64,000 nucleotides of DNA. Origin: Centrapalus pauciflorus (lineage: Eukaryota > Streptophyta > Magnoliopsida > Asterales > Asteraceae). Position 1 is the first letter of the stretch. Each line of letters begins with the position of its first letter. This document shows, in pieces, positions 1 through 8,903 of this stretch. The DNA lies in NCBI GenBank assembly GCA_020465985.1, contig JAANYP010002029.1, positions 1-64,000 on the forward strand, written 5' to 3'. A model generated the notes under the pieces. It did no database searches, had not been told where the DNA came from, and worked only from the letters and a program-made list of their open reading frames with translations. The position numbers and the translations under genes are program-made.

Positions 1-4
1 GGAG

Positions 5-394
5 ATGGTAATTCCTGGCCAATGCAAGAAACAACACACCTGGTCGGTAGCCGTGTCAACGTGCGAGGCCGAGTATGTTGCTGCTGGTAGTTGCTGTTCA
101 CAGGTTCTGTGGATACAACGACAATTGCGGGATTACGGTTTGGCTTATACTCAAACTCCAATTAGGATAGACAATCAATCTACTATTGCGATAACAAATA
201 ATCCAGTTAAACACAGTAAAACAAAGCACATAGACATAAGGCATCATTTTATTCGTGATTGTGCTGAAAAGAACTTGATCAAACTGGTAAAGGTGGCGAC
301 TGAAGATAATAATGCTGATTTATTTACCAAAGCGTTTGATAAGTCACGATTTGAGTATTTAATTCAACTTAATGGAATGCGCAACCCAGAGTAA
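5..394 (+). pseudogene. pol: copia pol 3' end (RNase H domain), partial
   Basis: This is the C-terminal 129 residues of a copia polyprotein, ending at the TAA at 392-394. It carries the conserved RNase H tail: STCEAEYVAA, the RIDNQST strand, KHIDIRHHFIRD and NADLFTKA near the end, as in all Ty1/copia RNase H domains. It is nearly identical to the end of pol in copy A (to 26746). Close to the window edge, around 10-45, it has several small insertions relative to A (extra bases near CCAATGC and CACACC), so the polyprotein was probably already frame-shifted here. The rest of pol lies upstream of the window. Confidence 0.85.
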
Positions 395-452
395 ATTGAC
401 CTTAGTAGTATTTTATTTTCTTTTATAGTTGTTATATTTTTTTGTAGTCTGC

Positions 453-520
453 TAATTTAGGAAAGTTTCTAATTTAGGAAAGTTTCTATTTTTAGTAAGT
501 TTCTATTTTTAGTAAGTTAG
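453..520 (+). repeat. 17-bp tandem repeats after pol
   Basis: Two neighbouring short repeats, TAATTTAGGAAAGTTTC twice and TATTTTTAGTAAGTTTC twice. Copy A (about 26818-26875) and copy C (about 52485-52562) carry the same units in different numbers, so the array varies in length between family members. Each second-type unit contains GTAAGT, the plant 5' splice-donor core. Confidence 0.7.
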
Positions 521-983
521 TAGATTAGCTTAGTTTAATGCGTTTTGCTATGAAAAACAAAAGAAAAAAGAGAGAAAATTACAAAAATACAAAAAAAAGA
601 GAATATCAGAAAAGGAGTTAAGTCTTAGATACATAGGTCCAAAGTGACGAAAATTAGCACCGTCGTTACAGACTCTAAGTATTTAGGCTTTCACACATAA
701 TGCAACTAAATCCTAAGTGTTATACTTTATTTAGTTCGATGTGTTGGTAGGCATAATACATATAGGGAATCTCAAGGCTAATAAAATATTCTAGAAAAAG
801 TCAAGCGTGTCACTAACCTAGATGTACGACCAATCGGTCTTAATTTTTATGTACAAGACATACAAACATTGAGTCTAAATGAGGTATGCGAACTTTCTGG
901 GGATGTATGGCAACATCAAATACATCTGAAAATGGAAAGAATAGAAATATCATGAAAAACTGAGAGTCGAAAACATGCAACTC

Positions 984-1146
984 TGTTGTACGTAAGTACA
1001 GACCTTTTGTCTCTGTTTAGATTCGGGTTAGCAGACATGTCGCTTTGTTGTACGTCAGTACAGACCTGTCACCGCTATCTGCTAACTTTAAAGTTAAACC
1101 TTAAGTCGAACTAAGACACTTTGTTGTATGAGAATACAGACCTGTG
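984..1146 (+). promoter_or_regulatory. Triple TGTAC hairpin block upstream of ORF3
   Basis: Three copies of a motif reading TTGTTGTACGTNAGTACAGACC occur at about 984-1004, 1044-1066 and 1120-1142, the third degenerate. The core TGTAC-4nt-GTACA is a perfect 5-bp stem. The middle copy is enclosed by GTTAGCAGA (1027-1035) and TCTGCTAAC (1078-1086), a perfect 9-bp inverted repeat giving a 60-base stem-loop. The block recurs in copy A (27331-27495) and copy C (about 51850-52010). The role is inferred only from conservation and position: RNA structure, splicing control or packaging are possible. Confidence 0.55.
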
Positions 1147-2592
1147 TCCGATGTTTGTCTTTTAAAGAAAGTTTGCAAATACCAACAAGTTAGAATTTTG
1201 TCTGTGTGCCTTGATCATAAAAGTATGTCTATGTCTGAGTCACGTAAGATAATTTCCTGATAAATAAAAAGGCCAAGGGATATTCCGAAATGTAGAGTGT
1301 TTAACAGGGTAAAATACCAACAATCGGCTAAATGGGTATGTCACGACAAACAATCAAAGGAATCAAAGATTCCTAAGTGTGAAAGTTTAAGTACTGAAAG
1401 TTAGTATCGGACATCGCTATCTGATTGAACCTTTCTTAGACTATACTCACCAAAAATATGTTGTTTGGTATTTAGCTTAGCTTGTAAATTTATTTTTATA
1501 ACTTAAGTCTAGATTAAATTTTTTAGTCAAAATTTTAATTTACTTTAATTTTATTTTTACCTTAGCTTATTTTATTCTATTTTATTTTATTTTAGTTTAG
1601 TTTAATTTTTACTTAGGTAAAAGGTCAAAAATTACTGAGGGTGCATTCAAAGTTGGATAAAATATACAATGCGTGAAATATCTGAGCTTAGGGTAAAAGA
1701 TTTGGCATAGTTTATCTGGTTACACTACACAGTAGAAAATAGTTGGTAAAAGTTGAAAATATTTCAAAATTTCCGAAATTTTTCTAAGTGTTGAAAATTT
1801 CGAATCTAAGACAGACTCGAATGTGAGATACTTCGAATCTGTCAGTAGACTCGAAATTGCATAGACTCGAAGGTAGTTAGTATATATAGGTCAATAGTGA
1901 AGTCATTTATTACTTTACTGTTGTCGAATCTATACTCTCGAATCTATCTGTGGCGATTTCGAATCTATATTCTCGAGTCTATCGTATTTCCACTAAACGA
2001 CATTTCGTCGATTCTAAAGCTTTTGTGGTCGTTTCTACTTTCAAATCTAGGTATAAGCAACATGATTGTACAAGATTTTGGTGGTTTCATACACAAATTT
2101 GGGCTTAAACATCACATTTTGATGTTTTATTGGTCAAAATAGGGTTATTCATAAATAACTAAGTTAGGACCTATAAAATATCAAATTAAAGGCATAAATC
2201 AGTGATTAGAACTTAGTTGAACTAAAGTATGTGATTTACCTAGTTCAAAAAGGTTAAAATCTTGGATTTTTGTTGAAAAAAGAGATGTCGGCCTTTCGAA
2301 TCTGATAATGGACATTCGAATCTGATCATGGGTTTCTCGAATCTATCAATAGATTCGAGATGACCAGATATTCGAATCTGTCCATCAGACTCGAATAGGG
2401 TATATTCGAATCTGTCCATTACATTCGAATATGGGCACTTCGAATCTGTACTTCATTTATTTTGTTGAATTTAAATTTTATTAAACTTGTGGAAATTTAA
2501 TTGTGTTAGATTTTGTATTTAATCAAATACAAGATAAAACAAATTTGAATTTAAACAAGTTTATTGATTTTTAATAATAATCTAACAATTTT

Positions 2593-5500
2593 ATGTATTG
2601 TGCAGATATGGCGCTTCGTGCTTTTGTTCCCAAGCACAATATGGTTCTTAATCCAGATAATCATATCCCTGAGGCGCAGGGTTTTCGTGAAGTGTTGGAC
2701 TTCTTAGCTGAATCCAGAATTAGCTACGCTTTGTTTCAGAACATTCCGATTGTAATCTCATATGTGCGGCAGTTCTATGATCACTTACAAGTTGATTGCT
2801 CTGTCACCCCGACAGTGCTGAGAACAAGGATCGCAGGGCAAACGTTGGTATTCTCTGCCGATATGCTGCGTCAAGTGTTGCAGCTAGGATCTGAGGAAGA
2901 GGAGTCTGGGCCTATTGACTTTCCACTAAGTATTAGGCAAGCGACTTTTCAACGAATGGGTTACAGTCTAGATGTAACAAAGTCGTCATACATGAAGAGT
3001 GGCCTGATTGGGCAATGGAGATTCTTGGTGCATGTCTTCATGGTCTGTTTTGCGCCTAAGAAAGCTGGTTTTGATTATATAGTTTCAAAAATCCAATCAG
3101 CAATGATCGCGATGGTATACAATAAGAAGTTTAGTTTCTCGCAGCTGATTTTCTCGGAATTTATCCATCAAATCACGGCTCCTGAGAGAGAAAGGTTCCT
3201 TTTGTATCCGAGGTTCGTGATGATGTTGATACGCCACTTTTTGCCAAGTCTGCCACAATCGAATGATTCTTTGAGCGTGAATGTAATGGAGAAACGCATA
3301 TTTGCTGATTGTTCCTCACACCGAGGAAGATTGGCTGTTCCTGTTGCTCGTCCGTTGTTTGGAGCTGTCTTAGACAGGAACTTTGTGGCACCTGATAATG
3401 CCAACTGGGCATGTGAAATAGAAGTTCAGCCTCGTCAGCAACAACAACAACCACAACAACAACAGCAACGTCCACAACAACAACAGCTTCGTGCGCATCC
3501 AAGTGATCCAAGGCGAAGACAAAGACAATCTGCGACTCAGATTCAGGCATCCAGGCCTACTACGAATGAACAGCCACAAGCACAGGAAGCAGGGACTTCA
3601 AGTGCCGTTCGCGATTCAGTCCCCGAGTCCGAGCATATTGCTCAAACATTGGAGGAAATATGGGCATCTGGTCCACATGCCAATGAAGATGTTGCAGCAG
3701 CGTTAGTAGATGAGCTGCTTAGTCCCCCGGTAGATACAGATGATATATTCAGAGATGTTGATGAATATGTGCCAGAGCAGACTGGCAATGATGAGTCATC
3801 ATCCGCTACAGAATCAGAAGACCTGGAGGATATCGAAGTTGAAGCTCCAGAATCTGTTCAAATTGGAACTTATGGTTCACGTTTGATCATCAATGAAGGT
3901 GGTTCGAGAAGGCGAGAGGCCAGGGAATCTGAAGATTCGGATTTTGAAGAAGAAGACGATGCTCCACTACTGACGAGGCAAAGGGCCAAACGTCATCGGT
4001 TCATGCAAGGGTCTTCCTCTGCATCCGCCAGTCAGTCAGAAGTTCCCCAAACCCAACCTCAAACCACAGCTCCACCATCACCACCACCTCAACCTCATGA
4101 GCCATATATTCCACCACCATTCAACCCTTCTCCCATTCAGTCCATTCCATCCACATCTACCGCCTATGCTGAAAATCAGCGGTTTCTTCAACTCAAATCT
4201 CGAGTGGATTTCCAACATGTCCAAATCCTGAGCCTAACAAAGGCAATAGGTGAAATTCAGGCACATAATGCAGATTTAGATAAAGAAAATGCTGAATTGA
4301 AGAAGACAGTTGAAACAATCCAAGAGGAGAATATTGAGCTAAAAACATTCGTCTGCGACCAGGCCGCCGAGTTAAGATCGATGCGCTCCCTCATTGAGCA
4401 GTTAATGAAAAACCTTCAGGCTCAGGGGGAGACGTCGTGTCGTGATCAAGAAGTACAGAGGCGAAGGGACGATGATGAAGATGATAACCAAGGCAATGAT
4501 CCCAGCTCTCAAAGACAGGATGAGCCAGTAGATTTTTCTACTGCTCAGGCTGCTCAATCTCAGGGGGAGCCAAGTCAAACAGAAGGTGAAAGAGGAGAGG
4601 CTAGTTCTTCAAGGACTTTAGACAGCGACATGATAGATGCGCTGAAAGATATTGAAGAAGAGCTAATGGAGTTTGATTTTGAAGATGAAATAGAAGAGTT
4701 GGAGGAAGGGGAATTCATTCCTGAGGAGATTGTTGACTGGAAATCTGACGACGAAGTGATAGAGGACGAGGACGATAATGTTAATGAAGTAATAATCAAT
4801 TCACAACCAGTCACTGAATTTTATGAGAGCTCAAATCATAATGTGATTGATATTGATTACATCAAGGTAGCCTCAGTCGAGGATAAAGAACTTGAGGAAG
4901 CTGAAAAAGAGCCATCTAGAGCTGATTTAATAAATCTTTGGTTCAAGAAGGAAGAAAAGAAAGATCAGCTGAAGATGAAGAAGACGATGAGAATTCCAAG
5001 TGCCGGAAACTTCTCAGGAGGGATTATTAGCTGGTTCTTTGACAGAGAACTGCAGCTGTTTATTTTGAAGAGAAGGGATGGACTTCAATACTTGAGGCGG
5101 ACATTGAAAGCGTTTAATTCATTGCCCAAGATTGAAGTTAAAGAGTTAGCCTGGAAGGAACTGATCAATATTGGAAATGATCCCTACGCGAGCGTTATTG
5201 AAAGAATTATAAGGAAAGAAGGGCGATCAGGCAGATTTGAGAGGCTTAAGCCGAGAACAGGCAAGAGGATCGAGGATGGATCAAGAATAGATCCTCATAC
5301 TGGAAGGCCTTGGGCTAGAATGATCTATAAGCCAGTCAAATGCTTGAAAAGAGTGCCAATAAAGCCAATGCCACAAAATGTTTTGAGCAACATGAAGTGG
5401 TGGTACCTGGAGATTGATACTGCTGAAGCTATAATGGAGGATCAAGACGAGCAGGTAATTTTGAAGGTATACGACCCTCTGCATTTGATAAACCTATCGA

Positions 5501-5646
5501 AGGACGACCTGAAGAAGCTTCATGATCAGCCTATTTTCTTTACTGAACCATGGAGATCTGAAGCCAGGAAGTTCCAAAAGGTAGTTAAAGTTTGTATAGA
5601 TGCTGGATTATATGCAGGTAGTAATATATATAGCTCTAGTACTTAA
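2593..5646 (+). CDS. ORF3 (env-position) protein of SIRE copy B, intact
   Basis: An open frame of 1,017 codons from the first ATG (2593), or 1,012 aa from the better-placed ATG at 2608 (MALRAFVPKH), which directly follows a TGCAG splice acceptor. Seen in order from MALR: a folded N-terminal block of about 240 residues; Gln-rich runs near residues 274-300; acidic/Ser segments; a Pro-rich stretch near 480-520; a heptad-type coiled coil at about 525-605; strongly acidic residues at about 670-730; and a basic, conserved C-terminal block from about 775 with an NLWFKKEEKK start and a DPLHLINLSKDDL stretch. By position it matches the envelope-like ORF of SIRE-type elements, but I see no signal peptide and no clear transmembrane helix; the longest hydrophobic run is only about 13 residues. 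Function unknown. Copy C keeps an intact ORF of the same length. Confidence 0.85.
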   Translation: MYCADMALRAFVPKHNMVLNPDNHIPEAQGFREVLDFLAESRISYALFQNIPIVISYVRQFYDHLQVDCSVTPTVLRTRIAGQTLVFSADMLRQVLQLGSEEEESGPIDFPLSIRQATFQRMGYSLDVTKSSYMKSGLIGQWRFLVHVFMVCFAPKKAGFDYIVSKIQSAMIAMVYNKKFSFSQLIFSEFIHQITAPERERFLLYPRFVMMLIRHFLPSLPQSNDSLSVNVMEKRIFADCSSHRGRLAVPVARPLFGAVLDRNFVAPDNANWACEIEVQPRQQQQQPQQQQQRPQQQQLRAHPSDPRRRQRQSATQIQASRPTTNEQPQAQEAGTSSAVRDSVPESEHIAQTLEEIWASGPHANEDVAAALVDELLSPPVDTDDIFRDVDEYVPEQTGNDESSSATESEDLEDIEVEAPESVQIGTYGSRLIINEGGSRRREARESEDSDFEEEDDAPLLTRQRAKRHRFMQGSSSASASQSEVPQTQPQTTAPPSPPPQPHEPYIPPPFNPSPIQSIPSTSTAYAENQRFLQLKSRVDFQHVQILSLTKAIGEIQAHNADLDKENAELKKTVETIQEENIELKTFVCDQAAELRSMRSLIEQLMKNLQAQGETSCRDQEVQRRRDDDEDDNQGNDPSSQRQDEPVDFSTAQAAQSQGEPSQTEGERGEASSSRTLDSDMIDALKDIEEELMEFDFEDEIEELEEGEFIPEEIVDWKSDDEVIEDEDDNVNEVIINSQPVTEFYESSNHNVIDIDYIKVASVEDKELEEAEKEPSRADLINLWFKKEEKKDQLKMKKTMRIPSAGNFSGGIISWFFDRELQLFILKRRDGLQYLRRTLKAFNSLPKIEVKELAWKELINIGNDPYASVIERIIRKEGRSGRFERLKPRTGKRIEDGSRIDPHTGRPWARMIYKPVKCLKRVPIKPMPQNVLSNMKWWYLEIDTAEAIMEDQDEQVILKVYDPLHLINLSKDDLKKLHDQPIFFTEPWRSEARKFQKVVKVCIDAGLYAGSNIYSSST

Positions 5647-5681
5647 ATTTGATGTAATGTAATTAATTAGAAGCTATCGTC

Positions 5682-5692
5682 AAGGGGGAGTC
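5682..5692 (+). other. Polypurine tract of SIRE copy B
   Basis: AAGGGGGAGTC lies directly before the LTR start TGTTGG and is identical in copies A and C. It would prime plus-strand DNA synthesis. Two more AGGGGGAG motifs lie inside ORF3 at 4424-4431 and 4562-4569. Confidence 0.85.
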
Positions 5693-6352
5693 TGTTGGTA
5701 CACCCTGTGTGACGATAGCAGTCTAATCGATTTGCATTATGGTTTAAGTAATATTCTGAGTATTAACAAGTATTTTGATATATATGTTTAATATGTGTTT
5801 GTCTGTTATTGATTGTGTGTTTGAACTTGATGTAACGTATTACAAGAAGTTCAAACATAAAGATCAAAGATTAACTCAAGCATAAGTTAAAACATAAGTT
5901 TCATCTCTTAAGTGTTTAAGTGTATTGGCTAGATTCGAATAGCTAAAAGGATACATTCGAATCTGTGATAGATTCGAATGAGTCCTTAGATTCGAATGGG
6001 CTAGATTCGAGTCTGTCAACATGGACAGATTCGAATGGGCCTTAGGCCAGATTCGAGGTTGGCCCACAACAAACTCGAATCAGGGTCTATAATTAGGGAT
6101 AGACTCGAATCATTAGAAGACTTTTTGCAGAATTCGTGAGGAATTAACCAAGAGGCGATCTCGAGTTTATCAGCTAGGTGAGTGCCGTTTCGGAGAGAAT
6201 TAGTACGTAGGATCGTTCGTGTGTTGTTCGTTCAGCGTCTAATAGTCTCCGTGTTTCCGTTGGTTTAGAGTTGTCCGTCTAACCGTCAACGAGGATTCCG
6301 CACTCGTTAACGGATCCGCGTCTAGATAGATCTTGCATTGATAGACCTTACA
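5693..6352 (+). repeat. 3' LTR of SIRE copy B (660 bp)
   Basis: Starts TGTTGGTACACC, ends GACCTTACA, so TG...CA bounded, and matches the LTRs of copies A and C. Its middle (about 5930-6115) is crowded with ATTCGAATC/CTCGAG-type motifs. One of these, 5954-5980, is a perfect 11-bp inverted repeat (CATTCGAATCT, loop GTGAT, AGATTCGAATG). A TATA-like CTATAATTAGGG sits at about 6088-6099 and is a candidate promoter core, unproven. Only one LTR of this copy is in the window. Confidence 0.9.
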
Positions 6353-8840
6353 GAACCGGTACCCACTCCCAAGCATCGATGACTTGTTTGACCAACTCTA
6401 AGGATCAAGCTTCTATTCGAAGGTCGACCTGAGGTCTGGTAATCATCAGGTTAGAGTCCGCAAGGATGATATTCCGAAGACAGCCTTCATATCCCGTTAC
6501 GGTCATCATAAATTCCTATTAATGTCATTTGGATTAACCAGTGCCCAGCTCCTGAATCGGGTGTGCAAACCTTATTTAGACAAATTTGTAATTGTCTTCA
6601 TGAATGTCAACTTAATCTACACACGAAACAAGGAGGAGCACGAGCAACATTTAAGACTGATTCTGGAGTTGTTGGAGAAAGAACAACTATATGCCAAGCT
6701 TTCTAAGTTCGACTTTTGGCTAAGAGAGGTGAAATCCCTCGGTCACGTGATCAATAGTAAAGGAATCCAAGTCGACCCCGCAAAGATCAAGACTATCAGG
6801 AATCGGTCAACTCCTATAACCCCCATAGAGATACGCCAGTCCTTAAGACTTGCCGCTTATTATAGGCATTTATCAAAAATTTCTCGAAGATCACAGGATC
6901 TCTAACAAAATAGACCCAAAAAGACATTAAGTATGATTGAGGCGAGGATCAGGAGACATCATTTCAGTTAATAAAGCACAAACTGTGCAGCGCGCCTATT
7001 TTGTCCTTTCCTGAGAGAAGCGAGAAATTTGTATATTACTTTGACGCTTCACACATTGGGTTGACGTAGAAAGATACGGTCATAGCGTATGATTCATGAC
7101 AACTTAAGGTTCACGAGGTGAATTACACAATGCATGATTTGGATCTGGGAGCAGTCGTCTTTAGGCTTAAGACTTGGAGACATTAGTTGTACGGTACGAA
7201 GTGTACTGTATTCACGAAACATAAGAGCCTCCAACACATCTTGAACCAGAAAGAGTTGAATATGAGGTAGCGTCGTTGGATGAAGCTATTAAGTGATGAC
7301 AACTGTGAAATTCGTTATCACCCGGGGAAAGCTAATGTGGTTGCAGACGCTCATAGCCGAAAGGAACGAGCTAAGCTGTTAAGAGTACGAGCCCAAGTTA
7401 TGACCATTCAACCAAACCTTCCTTCCTTAGTTCATAATGCACAAGTAGAATATGTTAAGGAGGAAAATCTGAAAAATGAAGCCCTGCACGGAATGGATAA
7501 ATAGTTTGGGATAAGGGCTAATGGAAATCGATACTTCATGAATAGAGTTTGGTTACCCTGTTTTGGTGGAGTAAGAAAGCTGGTTATAGATGAAGGTCAC
7601 AAATCAAGATATGCCATTCACCCCGGATCCGATAAAATGTATCATGAGCTCAAGGAGCTATACTGGTGGCCTAACATGAAGGCTAACATTGCCACATATG
7701 TTAGCAAATTCCTTACATACTCCGAAGTTAAGACAAAACATCAGAAACCATCTGGGTTGTTGCAGTAACCAGAGATTCCCCAATGGAACTGGGAACGGAT
7801 AACCATGGACTTCATAAAAAAACTCCCGAAGACATCCAGTGGGTACGATACCATTTGGGTAATAATCGACCGCCTAACAAAATCTGTGCATTTCTACCAA
7901 TCAAGGTGACCAACAGGATGAATAAGCTAGCCCAAATGTACCTCAAGGAAGTCGTCTCCAGACACGAAGTGGCTATCTCAATCATTTCGGATAGGGATAG
8001 CAGATTTGCATATAGATTTTGGCAATCGTTACAGCAAGCGTTGGGTACAAACTTGGACATAAGTACCACATATCACCCTCAGACCAATGGTCAGAGTGAA
8101 AGAACGATCCAAACCCTAGAACATATGTTAAGAGCCTGTGTGATGGATTTTGGGAAGTGTTGGGATACTCATTTGCCTTAGTGGAATTATCGTACAACAA
8201 TAGTTATCACACAACTCTTAACGTTGCTCCATTTGAGGCACTGTACGGACAAAAGTGTCGATCACCCCTTTGCTGGGCCAAAGTCAGGGATAGTCAAGTC
8301 ATTGGCCCAGAATTGATACTTGAGACCACCAAAAAGATAGTACAGATACGGAACCGACTAAAAGTTGCTCGCGATCGTCAGAAAAATTATGCAGACGTAA
8401 GGAGAAAATCCCTTGAGTTCCAATTAGGAGAAAGGGTACTGATGAAAGTCTCGTCATGGAAGGGCGTGATACGATTTGGGAAACAATTGAAAATGAACCC
8501 TCGTTATATTGGAACATTCAAGATTTCCAAAAGAATTGGCCCGGTAGCCTACCGACTCGATCTGCCCCTAGAGCTAAGTAATGTACATAATACCTTACAC
8601 GTGTCCAACCTAAAGAAATGCTTGTCTGACGAAACACTCGTCATACCCATGGACGAACTGGAGCTAGATGATAAGTTTAACTTCATTGAACAACCTGTAG
8701 AAATAATGGACCGAGAAGTCAATAACCTAAAGCATAGCCAAATTCCGATAATGAATGTCAGATGGAACTCTAAGCGAGGTCCTGAGTTTACATGTGAACG
8801 CGAAGATCAGTTTCGCAAAAATACCCTCAGTTATTCTTAA
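6353..8840 (+). pseudogene. pol: Ty3/gypsy pol remnant (RT, RNase H, integrase, chromodomain-like)
   Basis: Read across several frames. RT: YPLPSIDDLFDQL then a stop, KVDLRSG, FGLTSAQ, and GHVINSKGIQVDP. The catalytic box normally reading F-x-D-D is FMNVN here (Asn-Val at 6603-6608), so both active-site aspartates are lost. RNase H around 7010-7360 has several stops. Integrase runs from an HHCC-like [18 protein letters not shown] at about 7618 through a core cut by frameshifts (7783-8240), including the [17 protein letters not shown] segment ([13 protein letters not shown]). The C-terminal part (8157-8840) ends with a PVEIMDREV...[12 protein letters not shown] stretch typical of the chromodomain-like tail of plant chromoviruses. 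Clearly non-functional. Confidence 0.88.
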
Positions 8841-8903
8841 GTGCTCAATCAGCGGAGAATGCGAGCTAATTTCGGGACAAAATTTCCTTAACAAGGGGGA
8901 GAC

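Larger units (their letters stand above)
395..2592 (+). other. pol-ORF3 spacer of SIRE copy B
   Basis: About 2.2 kb without a credible long ORF, conserved in order in copies A (26747-28881) and C (50350-52628). It contains short tandem repeats after the pol stop (453-520), three hairpin-forming TGTAC repeats (984-1146), an AT-rich stretch around 1490-1620 and clusters of TTCGAATCTG-like motifs at about 1800-1990 and 2295-2450. It ends in a pyrimidine/AT-rich run and TGCAG just before the ORF3 start. The small ORF at 1897-2142 falls in the repeat clusters and is unlikely to be a gene. Confidence 0.8.
1..6352 (+). mobile_element. SIRE-type Ty1/copia retrotransposon copy B, 3' part
   Basis: The window opens inside pol of this element. 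Visible in order are the pol 3' end (RNase H), a spacer of about 2.2 kb, an intact third ORF, a polypurine tract and the 3' LTR. Order and protein sequence match copies A (19253-32625) and C (46591-57212, minus strand). The first 160 or so bases of its LTR look identical to those of copy C, so B and C belong to one young subfamily, while the LTRs of A form another. The sequence right after the LTR is gypsy reverse transcriptase, so B sits in gypsy element F. Its TSD cannot be tested because the 5' end lies outside the window. Confidence 0.93.

Noticed and set aside
3168..3579. Minus-strand ORFs over ORF3 of copy B (also 29503-29816 and 49458-49658 plus-strand counterparts)
   Set aside because: Shadows of the Gln-rich CAR repeats of ORF3; low-complexity Val/Leu runs on the opposite strand, no independent conservation signal.
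2593..5646. Calling ORF3 a true envelope glycoprotein
   Set aside because: Position alone suggests it; no signal peptide, fusion segment or membrane anchor is visible in the translated protein.
5930..6115. CRISPR-like regular repeats (TTCGAATCTG)
   Set aside because: Spacing is irregular, spacers are not unique inserts, the motif is palindromic, and the context is a plant retrotransposon LTR.
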